A DNA stretch of 64,000 bases from Sweltsa coloradensis (Eukaryota > Arthropoda > Insecta > Plecoptera > Chloroperlidae): NCBI GenBank assembly GCA_024449915.1, contig JAMZAV010000158.1, forward strand, positions 682,001 through 746,000, in the 5' to 3' direction. The notes under the pieces were generated by a model. It had not been told where the DNA came from, did not search any database, and saw nothing but the letters and a program-made list of their open reading frames with translations. Both the position numbers and the translations under genes were made by a program. Positions 22,700 to 35,681 of the stretch are shown here, one piece after another; positions within the stretch are counted from its first letter, which is position 1; the number at the start of each line of letters is the position of its first letter.

Positions 22700-25600
22700 T
22701 TCAACTTGCCTGTCGATGAGTGATGAATGAGTGATGACTATTTTCAGATATGTTCATAGAATGGAAAGCAAAAATACGCTCGATACGTATATCGGTACGA
22801 AAAAGGATTACAGTGTTCAATTAAGTTTGTTACATGAGACGTATTTTCCATCAAAATTTTGATTGAAATAGTCGATACAAATTAATTATATACGAGTGAT
22901 GGGAGGGAAGTTACTTATTGCTTAACTTTTACCCCGATTAGAACTTACCGAGATGATAATGTTGGAACGATACAATGTAGTAACACTAGAACAATAACTG
23001 TGCATGAAACAATAGTGACAGACCATTGGCTACTCGCCCAGTCAAATATTATAATATAGACGTATGTGTTAGCATGAACAGACAGTAGGCCTTTTCTCAT
23101 TACAGACAGACCTTTATAGTGTCTGATAAAATAAATGTGTGGGTCATTCAGGGTCGGTTACTCCGATTGAAGATGGGACAGATCCGATTACACCAACTAC
23201 AATGTGCACCAGTCTACACCACATTAAACAGCAGACACGCAGGAAGTTCACAGCTACACTAAACACGCTTTGAACGGCTCGTCTTCCATGCAGTTACATA
23301 GCAGATCTCAGGTGGGATTGCAACTCAATACATAATTAATATGATTCAATTGTTAACGTTATTTGACTACAGCAAAATGCCTCGACGTGTTTAAACTTTA
23401 AACTTTGATCAAAGTATCAATGAAAATTATAGTAGCGATGATGATTTGAGTTCTGCTCTGACATATTCCAGCTAATGAGCATTTCTTCACTCGCCCATGG
23501 ATTATTGATATTAGCAATTTGTCAGAGGCATAGCCTGCATAATCCAAGCCACTTGGGGGCATCTCTTCTTCCCGTAGTTTGGCAATACTATATTATACAA
23601 GTGCACTTTGCTAAACATAAATGCAACATTGCAACAACTCTAAGTATAACACTTACACCAATTTAACTATAAATCACATACCTCGTTAGTTTGTAGGTTG
23701 CCTTCACGAAATACTGTGTACATTTTATTTCCTAAAAGTAACCATAGGGTACAATATTTTATTTCATATATAAAAAGATTGAATCTTGAAAATTATCACT
23801 TATTTATTTGTATTATTTACTAGAATGGCCGGTTTTTTCATCCATAAAAGATTTTTTGAGATTCAAAATTGATTCCTTACGTCTTACTAGTATGTTAATT
23901 AATAATTTTTATTCACACAATACAATTACATTTCAGTAATAGTTAAATAAAAAGAGAATTTGTACGATGCTCGAATACTTCAACATATGACTGTTGCAAA
24001 ATTTTACTTTAGTCGCAATCTTTTTTAAATATTAGACTTATAACGTTTTGCGAGGCTTGAACTCACATTGATACAAATAACACTGATAAAATAAGTACAA
24101 ATTATGTTCTTGCGTGTAACTACTTGGATGATAATGCGTTCTTACTGTAATCTGGGTTGACCCTAGTCCTGTTTTACATTCAATGCACGATTGTACGTAT
24201 TCGATGACCTCGTCTAAGCCTATTAGCCAGGGCGGCCCTGGACAATGTGGCACATATTCGCGCGTGGCTGTATTCATGCAAATATATTAAAAAAATGAAT
24301 GGGTAATTATTATCAGATCTCATTCCAGAGATGGCTTTTCCCACAAACTAAACATTAACTTTGGCATATCAATCAATTCAAACACAAAAATCAAAGCACG
24401 ATATTAACTTTTGTGTTCAATTTGTGTTCGTGTTTTGCGTTTTCTGCTGCTGTCCAGGCTATAAGGTGATAAGATCAACTCCCGTCTTCATTGTTGTTAA
24501 AGAGCTAATGGTACGCGCTGCCTGAGTGTGTTTGCATGTGTAGCTGGACCCTCAGGCTAACAAAACTCGCTAATGTGTCTGTAAACTCGGCTGCATATAT
24601 TTATACCAACATTACCCATTGACGCTAGAGGCTAGAACACAAGATAAATTTATCAGCCACACAAAACTCATTGTTTAGATTTGTAAACCACAGATCGCTT
24701 ACCAGTATAACAACGTAATTATCAACTGTAGTATACACATTAGTACCAGGCTGACCTATAAGCTTTACAAGATTAGGCAAAATTTGATATAATACGCAAT
24801 AGTGTTGAACTACGACAGAAAAAAAATTACCAATATTATTGTCTTAAAATATATTTATTTTGTAATTATTCACCCTTTCTCTATGTCCGAAGGGGGGGGG
24901 GCTATGTATATCTTTAAAAGTTACATCATTGGTACTGTTATTTGTTCAGCTGTTATTAAAAAAAAAAAAACTGGTCACATTCTTGTGCGATTAATTTGCT
25001 CATCAAAAGTAAAAGCAAAACTCACAATTATTTAAAATGTGTAGCTAGGGCCTATGTGCAAATAATATGTTTATGTATTTTCCAGAAGATGTACCCATCC
25101 ATGTAGTTCTCGCTGGCTAATATAATATTGTCATTTAATTCACCTGCAACTCCAAAGAGGGGAAACACTCCCAAGTCTATAAGGGTGACTTCCTTAAGAA
25201 CATCCTTCGTCCAAATTATTCTGATTAGATTTGAAATTAGATTGGCGCCTTAGGAACCGGAAATGAAGTTTCCTGAACGATCTCTGACCAAGCAAAGCAC
25301 TTGGAACAAGATGATGAGACCGACAGGCATCGCTTCATTACCTGCACGGCATGAGTGTCTTATTCTTTGATAGGTGTATTGATTGTAATAAAACATAAAA
25401 TGTCGCAATAAACTCTTTGGCAGGTGTCAAACGACAAAATTAAAAATGTGCACAATACAGCAAAGATGATAAGAAACGTAAATAGATAATAATAACAAGT
25501 AGTAACAAACCAACAGTAAAAATATAGTTTCTACAAAATAAAATAAACTATTTTTGAACATAATTTCAAGACAAATTTTGTTCATTGAATTTAAAACCAA

Positions 25601-27080
25601 AAGTCAAAATGGTTAAGAGTTATTGTGAATTAGAAAATTTAGATTTATTTATAAGCGAGACATTTTATGGTTGTGCCTATTTTGTAAGATGTGCAAACGA
25701 TGACTTAGCGGTCATATCGAAAAGAAAAAAACAATTATTGTAAAATGTCCTACACTGAAAGTTAGTGGAACCCGAGTGGTTATTTGTTGTTTCCTAGTAT
25801 TTCTTTGCACACTGCACACTTGCACAATATGTTATAAAATAACTGGTAGTTCTCCGTATATTTGCAACTATACCCGTCTATCAAGTCGGTCTACAATACG
25901 TCATAAAACACCTAAAAGTATTTACAACTACAATACCTGCCTTACCTTTACTGTATGAAAAAACATTTCAAGAACATTTCGACTAATTCTCCGCTAAGAA
26001 GTGTGATTACTGATAATGATTTTGAGGGGGAAGGGGGGGGGGGGGGGGGGTAAACGGAAATATCTACTCTGATCTCCCTTATTAATTAGTTCGGCCGATT
26101 AAAAACCCGAGTTGTTTTTAAATGGTTTCAAAATATATTGCCGGTTATGAATTGCACCCTTTCATCAGTGTGCGTGCAATAATTACATTCTGGCACATCA
26201 CGGATTCTGTTCATTTCCTCAAGAACACCAGGGGCAGGAGATGAGCTTGATTTCCCTTTGCTAATTTGGTCTGGCAGTTTCTTACACGGCGCTGACGGAG
26301 ACAACTATAGGATGTCCTGCACAAATGATGGTCTTATTCTGTACAGTGTTGACAAGGAGAAACCAATAGTCAAACGTTGTTCTCTGTGGGATTGGAGCTA
26401 TAGGCCTACTTCGCAAACATTTTTTTAGAAAATCATTTATACGCTTTTAAAAATAGCTTTCGTTTTATATTATTTTGACAGTGGTCAGGGATGAAGTTTG
26501 AAAATGTAATTTCGATCATAACATAACCGCTTATTTAGTATTTGGTCGCTTATTTGGTCACTTTTACCAAATCTTGCATTTTAAAATGGCTTATACATGA
26601 ATTTGAATCTTTTTAAATGTAATAATTGAAAGATTTAATATTTTCTCTTTATTTTGACTGAAATATTGCAACAGCGGTTAGTTTAATAGTACCTGTAGTT
26701 CACAACACACAATTTCACATTTTTTTTTTTTACAAATTTCTCAGTGTTTTCTAGTACCTATAACACCATAGGTAAAGTGCGGTCTACTGTCATATAGGGG
26801 GTGCCGGTATTTGCAGCACCCTACCCCCCAGTGTCACCGCCTTCCAGACACCCGTCCTGGTTGCAATCACGACCCTAATGAGCGAGAAAATGAAAGGTTA
26901 AACGGCTTCAGCTTGAGAATCAACTACAACTGGTCTGAATTACCGCTTCACGCCACGTTGTTGTTCAACTCATTTCCTCGCCCACAATACGCGTTCCACC
27001 CCGCACAGCACAACTCGGAGCTTTGGTTATCATCGAGGTCTCAACTAAAACCATGATAATTCCTCCACCCAATCAATCCT
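22700..27080. other. Unannotated stretch
   Basis: No exon, RNA gene or dispersed repeat recognised. It holds a short CCAGGGCGGCCCTGG palindrome (24228-24242), an 11-base G run near 24891 and an 18-base G run at 26033-26050. The open frame at 26811-27056 (81 codons) is not recognisable. Confidence 0.5.
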
Positions 27081-27088
27081 ATTATCAA

Positions 27089-27850
27089 TTAGGAAAACGC
27101 TTAAGTCCCGCCGCGTTGTTGGATGAGCGTAATTGGTGCATTGAGCTGCCATGTGTTATGGGAATTTTCTGTTGTTCTGTGGAAAAATCATTATTAAATT
27201 GATTTTTTTAAAATTAAATTAAATTAAATAAAGAATTAACTTTATTTTTCTAATTTGTTTTTAATAAATCGTAGGCCTAATTGTTAAAAAAAATTGTAAA
27301 ATTGAAATTTTTATAAGAAATAATTTCTGGATTGCGCTCAAATTTAACAATATATATATTAATTCATAAAATTAAGGTTCTGCGAAAAAATTATTCCAAT
27401 CGGATAAAGCATGTAGGTGTTATAAGTCAAAGAATTGTAAAAAAAAAAAAAAAAAAAACGTAAAATTTCGATTTTATGATAAATATTTTTTCAATTGCGC
27501 TCAAATTTCACAAGAATATCTAAATTCATAAAATAAAGATTCTGTGCAAAAATCATTAAAATCGGATAAAGCATGTAGGTGTTATAAGTCGAAGAATTTT
27601 TTTAAAAATCGAAAAAAATCGTAAAATTGCGATTTTCATGAGAAAAATTTTTTCGATTGCGCTCAAAAACGTGGCAGTTTTTAAGTTCAGAGATTTCGAA
27701 GGCCTCCATAAAATTTCATCGCAATCGGAGTATCGGTTTAGCCGGAATCGTGTGGACAAACAGACAAAAAAACAGAAAAAAAAACATTCCGGATTTTTTT
27801 CTCCAGTGTAGTAGAATGGAATCTTCGCTTCGCTCGCTACGCTCATCCAA
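27089..27850 (-). mobile_element. Helentron-like element (family A)
   Basis: Minus-strand copy: 5' end at 27850 (TTGGATGAGCGTAGCGAGCG), body blocks as in the 18851 copy, then TACGCTCATCCAACAACGCG, hairpin AACGC...GCGTT and terminus TTTTCCTAA at 27089, followed by T. The CTAA end still fits the CTRR rule of Helitrons. Confidence 0.75.
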
Positions 27851-28243
27851 TTACGTTACATCCCATACGCTGGATTCTGTATTGTGATATTATAGGCCTA
27901 ACATAATGTGCTTTGTCACATTTTTGTCATATTATGAGAAATTATCGTGACACCACAATGTTCTCCGGTCTAGTGTCATATACGGGAGTGTCGTACGGGA
28001 GGCTTGATCATATGATACACGTCTTGCGCTGTCTGGGTCGACAATATACTAATGGGTTGATTTAAGAAAGCTGGAAGCGAATCAGTGAAACAAACAGCGT
28101 TGTCCAGAAGTCAGATAATAGTCTATAAAGCTTATAAATAGCACACAAGTAGTGTATAGACTAGCGCTCTAGGCTTCGTCTTGTTGATACCCCGGACACT
28201 TAGCCGTGGAATATAAACTGAAGGGAGAGTAGAGTTGATAAGA

Positions 28244-28367
28244 ATGAACAGTAGGAGTCAGATTCAAGAATCATCGGACCATGGCTGGGAGTCCAATGCC
28301 AAGTTTGAGAAACTGGATCAAGGAGGATTCGTTTTCTGTGGTATATACTCTGATTTATATAAGCTCG
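28244..28367 (+). CDS. Weak candidate coding exon, plus strand
   Basis: From ATG at 28244 the frame reads MNSRSQIQESSDHGWESN and on to DLYKL, then meets a good donor AGCTC|GTAAGTT at 28368. Residue composition is more protein-like than neighbouring frames. No acceptor-side partner or homology is recognised, and the frame simply continues into the intron-like sequence. It may be chance; if real it would be a first exon of a plus-strand gene nested in the SoxD intron. Confidence 0.15.
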
Positions 28368-31099
28368 TAAGTTACAACAGTGTAGGTGTAATATTTTTAA
28401 AGAAGTTGAGTGTAATCAAAATTCCAGCTTCTTACATAGTATGGGTTACTTACATGTACTCTATGGGTTAAATGTTATAGATTAGATGCAATTAATTTAG
28501 TCTGTTAGTGTTTTCCTTGTAATAATATTACGTTTGTAAAAATACTCAGTTTTATAATTCTTAACCCATTAATGTTGTACTTATCTTGACTTGTAACGTT
28601 TCCATCAATATAACATATGTATAGTAGTAGACTAAGTTTTGCTATGACTTTGTAATATTCTTGTAATTTGTCAAATGTTTAAAATTTATGTTTAATTTAG
28701 TTAGGTTTTAGCTTGTAAATTGATAAGTTCATACTTATATTTTCACGAGTGGATCTTTGCTCATACACGTTTAACTGGAATATATTTCACACTCATACTA
28801 ACACACGTGGAAAACCATGTACTTCGTGTTTCATGTTCGGTTCATCTGATGGACCCCGCACCGCACATAACACTGCCAGTGAAGGCCTACCTCGTAAAAC
28901 CGAAATCGTTGCAATGCCATCAATCCAATGCAATCAACCACACACATTCTCAACAAGTTTTTAGATTCAAGTTTTTCGGTTTGTTTTTGTTCCCTCGTCC
29001 GGATTAGTAAACAGAGCGACTTGCAGTCATAACCCTTCTTTCTCCGGCGATATTGCGATGACTTGGGAGTTGGGACGAGCCCAACTGTGTGTGTGCGTGC
29101 GAGCAGCGCTCATACACACGGCGCGTTTTCGCCAAATGAGCATTTTAAAAATGTGGCGAATTAAAAAACATAAAATCATTTTACTCTTGGGCAAATGTTT
29201 TTGTATAATTCTGGTTTTAAAGGGCGACCGTCAGAAATTTCGCTGTAGATATTTTCATTGCATTTGTTAGTTCCGATGAAAATAATATATTACTCACAAT
29301 TTGGCATACATCAATTTCAGATACTATCAGAAGCATTAAAACTATTAGTTTGTACTATACATTCAGAATATATGCATGTGTATATGTATGTATGTATGCA
29401 TATGATTCCAATAACTAGACATGGGGAATGTATTTTGTTTGATACGCTAATAAATATGCAACGAAAAGCAAAGTAGTCATTCAATCTAACACGTTTCTAG
29501 TCGGAACATCTTTTATGTGACATTATTTGTTTGAAGTAATATTATTAAGCGTCGAGTTAAAAAAAATACATTTTGCTTCGTTTGAATATACTATTTTTCT
29601 TTTTACATAAAGAGTTCTCAAAGCACCTATTTGCTTTGCTATACGAAAATATGGAAAAATTCTTCTTTCAAGGAAAAATATCGTTCTTCTAAGAGAATAA
29701 AATATACATTATTGTTGGGCCATGTTCGCATCGAGCGTTGTCGTCGCTTGCCATGTCAATTGAATTACCCATCCTTAAAAGTCACAGTTGCTTCCTGTAT
29801 ACAATTAATATTAATCTTGTATTCAAACGCCAACTTATTTTTAAACTTTCCACCTATCTATAAGAGCTCTTTTATTGGAGTTCCGCTCCCGCTGTTGTCG
29901 GGGGGGGGGGGGGGGGGGGGGGGTAATTGGATAAAACTCCGACACAAACGAAATCGAATAACAAAGTCTCGCGCCCCAATTTAAGAATCAATTCATGCAG
30001 ACTAAGTTGCTTCCAATTTGTCGTGTTCGCGATTTTGAAATGATAACAACGAACGCAGAAGTCGCGACGCTTATTGCTTCGTACGTCTCCAACAATGTAT
30101 AGGGCTGCTCAGCTAGGTCTGTTTGGTTAGCGAGATACAGATATGTATCTCATTATCCCTATATTACTATTAGCAATTTCCAGTTGAGGACACATTTTGC
30201 AGTCTCAATCTCCAAACCACTAACTTATATTTATTTATTATTATGCTGTATATGCACGCACATGGCCAATAAATGTGGAAGCCAAACATTTAAACCAATT
30301 ACACACTTTTGGTTCCATAAGACAATGCTTAATTTCACGGGAACTCACGCTCTTCCCCGCTAAATGCGATCTTCTTGTGTGGTATTTTAAACGTTGTTCT
30401 TCTCTCCCACCTTGATTGTGTTGCTAACACAGAGCTAATCGAAGTGAACAAGGAAAGAGGCAGCGCTTGTGATCACAATAGACAAATAGACCATCCATTG
30501 TTATTACGCGCGTTAGTTTGAGCTCGCCACCCACAGATCGCGCGCGTGTCGCATCTATATCGAGCCAATTCATCGCGACAACGGGTATTCTTTTAATAAT
30601 TTACGGCCTCACTTATGAAAGTGGCCACACCGAGAGAATGGAAAAATCTCTCATTTCTCAACCGAGTTTAATTGTGTTAAGCCAACAAAAACTCTGCCGC
30701 TCTCCTCTCGATTTATTTCCGAGACAGTTTGCTAAAAATATGAGGACTTCGGCAGCCTTCCTGCTGGTATTCTTGTCTTCCAAACTCTACAACTCGCGCC
30801 ACAGATAACGTGTACAAAGTACGTTGCTGCAGAGTGGCTACTAAAACATGTTTCCAGCAATTTATCAACCTTGTAACACCAAACGGAAAACAGTTACATA
30901 TTTTAAACGTGCACAATCTTTTGTAATTTTTCGCAAGTTGGTTTAAAATCTATAAGAAATTATTTGTTTCGGAGAGTACCAACATATATTTCAATAATTA
31001 GCTTAGCTACATGAAAGTTAAGTAGAAGCGTGTTTCCACAATAAGATTTAAAATATACTGACGATTTAGCGCATTGATGATTGCCGAATAAATAAAATA

Positions 31100-31245
31100 A
31101 GTGATAGTAGTAAGCAGCAATATAATTACAGGCATTTGCAAAAAGTAAATCAAAGACGATTTTAACCAAAGTTAAAAGTGATAGTATAGTAAGCAGCAAT
31201 AATTACACGCATTTGCAAAAAGTAAATCAAAAGAAGATTTTAACA
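31100..31245. repeat. Two-copy tandem duplication, unit about 70 bp
   Basis: GTGATAGTAGTAAGCAGCAA...GCATTTGCAAAAAGTAAATC and its slightly altered copy follow each other directly (starts near 31101 and 31169). Confidence 0.85.
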
Positions 31246-33564
31246 AAAATTACATAATCGTGATGTAAGATTTAAAAAAACAGCTTGTGGCTCCTAAAAC
31301 CCAACATATAATCCTCAATTAACGCCTGCTTACAATATTATGACAGTTAATTATATGGGTGCCTGGAGAACACGGTAGCGCCTATAAGATAACAAAGCCA
31401 CCGTCTGTATGGCAGAGAGATGGATTCTTATATCCACCCATGAATCAGGTGGGAAACAGGTGAACGTCTCCATTTATTTAAAACATAGGATTAAATATGA
31501 CAAGCTGTTAAAATGTATATTTTTAGACCATTTTCTTCGCGTCGTTCACATAATATGATTGGCTACCATTCTTATGGAAATCAGCTGTTTCTTGAAATGG
31601 ATGGCTGGCAAAAATCACCGTCAGGTAATTGACTGGGCCTTTAGATTAATTGTTCATCCTGCCCTCAACTCGACGTCCACCATTCATAATAGAACCTAAC
31701 AACTATTACGTATTTTTGGAAAGTTAATTGTTTCGTTCCATTAACATTTTGATAATACGTGTTATGTTTTGAGATTAATTAGGAGGTAAATGGAAATCTA
31801 CATTTCACTGGGAATTTATCCTCAACATAGCATCTCACATTCTTCTAGCATTGCTGCTTGTTTGACCCAAACAATGATGTTTGGCAAAAAAAACAACATG
31901 TCAACATTGATACTTTTCGATTAAGACCCAATCATCAATAGAATTAGTTTATATTTTATTAGTATTATCATAATAATATAGAAATACGACTTTTCCCCCA
32001 ATAAGTAAAAATCAATGCATTTGTATGAAAATTATTACGCCCCCTTCTCCCCCCCCAACACACACACACGCCGCTAATAATAGATGCAAGCTCTTCTCCC
32101 GACCATCAAGAGAACCATCTCAAAATATGATTCCGGAATGAACAAGATAATAATTACAATATTTGTTCCCGTCGTTGTCGCGTCATTTCTCCTCGGGCCT
32201 AGCACTCTCGTTGGCAAGGCGTCCCTACAATCACTCACCCTCCCCCCACCTCCGCCACTGGACGGACCTCCTGCTGGGACGTGAAACAGTGGTCACATAT
32301 TGTGCACAAGATATTAATAACTCGGGCTGCTATTAAACCGACCAGTTTGTTGGCGAGTCGATCTTACGCAGAGTAGGGAGTGCACGTTGACGACGTGGTC
32401 GTCTTGGGGCCTGCACGGGGTGAGGGGGGGGGGTCACCCACAAACCATCGCGAGGGTTCATCACACAATGCTAACAAATCTAACATTGTGTGTTTATTAC
32501 ACATTTATTTTCGCTCAATGAAGTGGAGAAAACAATGGAGAGTAACTGCATGAACAGATACAACGATTTTAATTACAATGATGATACCTAAGAATAATGA
32601 GGGTTATGTTGTCGTCGGAGGTTGAATTAAGAAAACACAAGCAATTAAACTAAAATCGTGATGATTGGAACAATTTCAAGTTTTTTCCAAACTTTTTTAC
32701 ATTTTGGCTTACTGCCATCTGCCAATAAAACGAATGTGAATTTCATTAAAATTACGCTGCGCTAGAATCTCGAAGCTCTGGTTTTCGTACCTATCTCTCG
32801 TTACTGAGATATTCTTGTGACATTTATATGTCAAATCTCGTTCATCTTCCTCGTGTCTTCCTTTGCATGACTTCAGAGAAGCTGTACGGCGTCAGATCCA
32901 TAGCTATTTCAGGGCTTTATATGAGATATAGTAGAATGTTTTTTATGTTAATACAGTTTTCACACAGTTCCACCCTTGAATTGTTCTAACATCGGAAAGA
33001 TCATAGAATAATTGTTTAGGTAGTATTTCAAAATGTGTTATTTATCAAAATTAGCACAATCTTTATACCAATAACTGTTGGAGGAATGATAACAAAAAAA
33101 TTTAGCACACATATTATGAAGTTGTGTTAGGAAGGTGGCTTATTCGTTGCCATGAGGCTTGTGTGTTTCTATTCCGGTCGCAACTTCCCTTGGAAGGCTC
33201 ATAATAACAGCTTTATGAAGCTTTAGAATAACAGCTTTATGAAGGCGTCCTTTGCCTCGCGTGACGTCTATCATGTAATTCTTTGCCTTTATCTCGGAGA
33301 TCTAAGGAGCTGCAGCATCTGGTAATTGACTTGTTTCTTGTTTGCTTCAAGAGAATGATATTTCGGTTCCGAGCTTGGTTTGTCATTATACACAGGCCAT
33401 GACGTCACGTGATGGCTGCTTCCCTTGATTACAATTACAGCAAACATCGCACAATAATTATATCAACAAGTCAAGCGGAGTGAATCATCATGAAGCGGAT
33501 GGAGAGATTTACCGTCGACAGGCGTGTAAAGTGAGGGTAGGTTGGACACAATACGCACATAATG

Positions 33565-33740
33565 ATTTAGTTGAATGGAAAGATTCACTAAGCAAGTAGT
33601 TGAATGGAAAGATTCACTAAGCAAGAGTTGAATGGAAAGATTCACTAAGCAAGTAGTTGAATGGAAAGATTCACTAGCAAGTAGTAAATGGAAAATTCAC
33701 TAAGCTCGTTGAACGAAAATTCACTAACAAGTAATGAAAA
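33565..33740. repeat. Tandem array of a ~29-bp unit, decaying rightward
   Basis: The unit is AGTTGAATGGAAAGATTCAC + TAAGCAAGT. The first four copies are nearly identical; the next two to three lose bases progressively (ATGGAAAATTCAC, AACGAAAATTCAC, ATGAAAATCA). An A-rich AAAT tract follows at 33775-33870. Confidence 0.93.
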
Positions 33741-33774
33741 TCAGTATAAATAGTTGAATTTAAATAAGATAACA

Positions 33775-33870
33775 CTAAAAAAATAATAAATAAATAAATA
33801 TATAAATAAATCTAAATAATAATAAATATAATAAATAAATAAAAAAAATACAATAAAATAAGCAACAAAT
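33775..33870. repeat. A-rich AAAT-type simple repeat
   Basis: Imperfect AAAT/AATA repeats directly downstream of the 29-bp array. Confidence 0.9.
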
Positions 33871-34814
33871 ATAATGTAAATCAGAAACTAAACATACATG
33901 AATGGATCATAACATTCACTTAACAGTTTCGTGTGTCTTGAATCGTGGTTGAGTATATTACAATACTATAAAGAGACTGCCTTCACCATTATTAAATACG
34001 TAATGATAACCATTCATGAAAAATGGAAAATGCACAAATTTAATGTTTTTTTTATAAAGAGGCATGTAGTTTAGATATGAAAGTATGTAGAAAATTAATA
34101 ACGTCTTCTTAAAAGTCGGTACACCTGATCGTCTCGCTAATTAAATCCACGTGGGAGAGTGAAGGGGAGGGGGGGGGGGGGTGAATCTCGCAAAGAAACC
34201 CGGAGAAAGCAAAGTGAGCTCTGAGATATTCAACGTCATCAGTCCGCGGACCTCAACCTGATCTCCATACTGGACTTTTGATTCTTTCCTCGAGCACAGA
34301 GTCAGTCGCCTTCTATAATGGAGCCTTTCTTTTGACCGTGTACGATGTAGCTCTTGTTTATTTATGAGTTGCTGCCCCTCGCACACTCCCCCCACCCCTG
34401 GATCCTATATGTCCCCGACATCCCAATGAGGGGGGTGGGTGGAGGGGGGTTGCGGATTCTCTGAGATCGAGATCCAGGGGGATGGAATGACAATCACTAG
34501 TTCATGACGGCTTTCTTTAAATTATATTGGGGTTCTGAATTTTCTTAATTATTGTGTTGTCTTTGGTTCACACAAACTTGAGAATACGAAACTGAAAATA
34601 ATAAATATGAATATTGAATACATTATAGTCACTACCTGGTATCAATCCACACTGATAATAAATTAATTAGTAATATATTGGTGGCGTGGTGCAAAGAGCA
34701 AGCAAGAGTACGGAAGTTCCCAAACCAAGGAGTCGTCGTCGAGTCGTCGTCCAAGAGATCAGAAAATAAAAAGAAAAAAGGAAAAATAATAAAATAACTC
34801 GCTGTGCGTTAAGG

Positions 34815-34834
34815 TTTTGGTGGAGGTGCCGGGT
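34815..34834 (+). repeat. Dispersed TTTTGGTGGAGGTGCCGGGT motif
   Basis: Exact 20-mer, followed by ACCGGGTATTAAGGGG. It is the only copy not next to another copy or a tandem array. Confidence 0.7.
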
Positions 34835-35252
34835 ACCGGGTATTAAGGGGGCTAGTCAATCCCAGCTTCATCAGAAACATTTGCATCATCCTTCTTGAAC
34901 GAAAAAAATGTCAACAAAAAGAAACATGTCAATCGAAGTCTTGTTCCGTTTTTTATCGCTAAACGTGACACATGCACGCACTTAACATTTTCATTTCAAC
35001 AGTCATTGATCTGTTTATACGTTTTTGCAATTCTTTCAAAGTGTTTTCATTTGATAATCTAGCTACATTCTTGAACAATTTGTCTGTGTGCAAGGTGCAA
35101 TGAAACACAAGGGTATATGGCGTTAGCAATGGTCTTCTCTTGCTATAGAGGTAGAGAACGTACGTCCAGTTACTTGAATTGAATATTCGAATGTGTCTAA
35201 ATGTTTCAACTTTGGTATTAGAAGGTTCGCGGTAGGGCTCTTGTTTACATAA

Positions 35253-35681
35253 TTATAAAAGATATGTAGAATGGCTCAATCTGTATGTACGACTAGAAGG
35301 TGTAAGTGGAGGGCAGCTCGCTAATGACTGGACCCGAGTCAGAGGGGTAGCCCGAGCCCGAGACAGCGAGAGAAGACGCACATGAGGAAGAAGGAATAAA
35401 TTGGTCACTTTCAAAGTGAGTGTTGGAGGCCAGTTCCGGTCCGCGGTCCCTTCCGACTGACTGGCTTCCACCCTTCCTTCTACATACGTAATATCCACCC
35501 TCGCCACAAGCACAAATACAAACATCATATTTATTACAATCATCTGATGGGCCTTCATAAAAACACGCGCTTTTTGTTCGATCTTCCGTTCGAACTTTGA
35601 GGAAACCGATAGCGATTTGTTTTTCTGTCCGATTTGTCGATGAAACCACACAGAAAATTCATCGAACCGTTTACTTCTCAT
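35253..35681 (-). CDS. Two overlapping open frames, doubtful
   Basis: Minus-strand frames of 142 codons (35681-35253) and 118 codons (35649-35293) overlap. The first has a hydrophobic run around MIVINMMFVFVLVA that could mimic a signal sequence. The second has a Cys-rich stretch (six Cys within about 30 residues, residues 29-57) and a Ser/Pro-rich C-terminus. Neither resembles a family I know, no splice partners or poly(A) signal are evident, and two long overlapping frames argue for chance or an exon fragment. Kept because it is the longest frame pair outside known repeats and SoxD. Confidence 0.12.
   Translation of the reverse strand: MRSKRFDEFSVWFHRQIGQKNKSLSVSSKFERKIEQKARVFMKAHQMIVINMMFVFVLVARVDITYVEGRVEASQSEGTADRNWPPTLTLKVTNLFLLPHVRLLSLSRARATPLTRVQSLASCPPLTPSSRTYRLSHSTYLL

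Larger units (their letters stand above)
27860..33560. other. Unannotated stretch
   Basis: Contains a weak exon candidate (28244-28367) and a small tandem duplication (31100-31245), both listed separately, and a 24-base G run at 29900-29923, the longest in the window. Nothing else supportable. Confidence 0.5.
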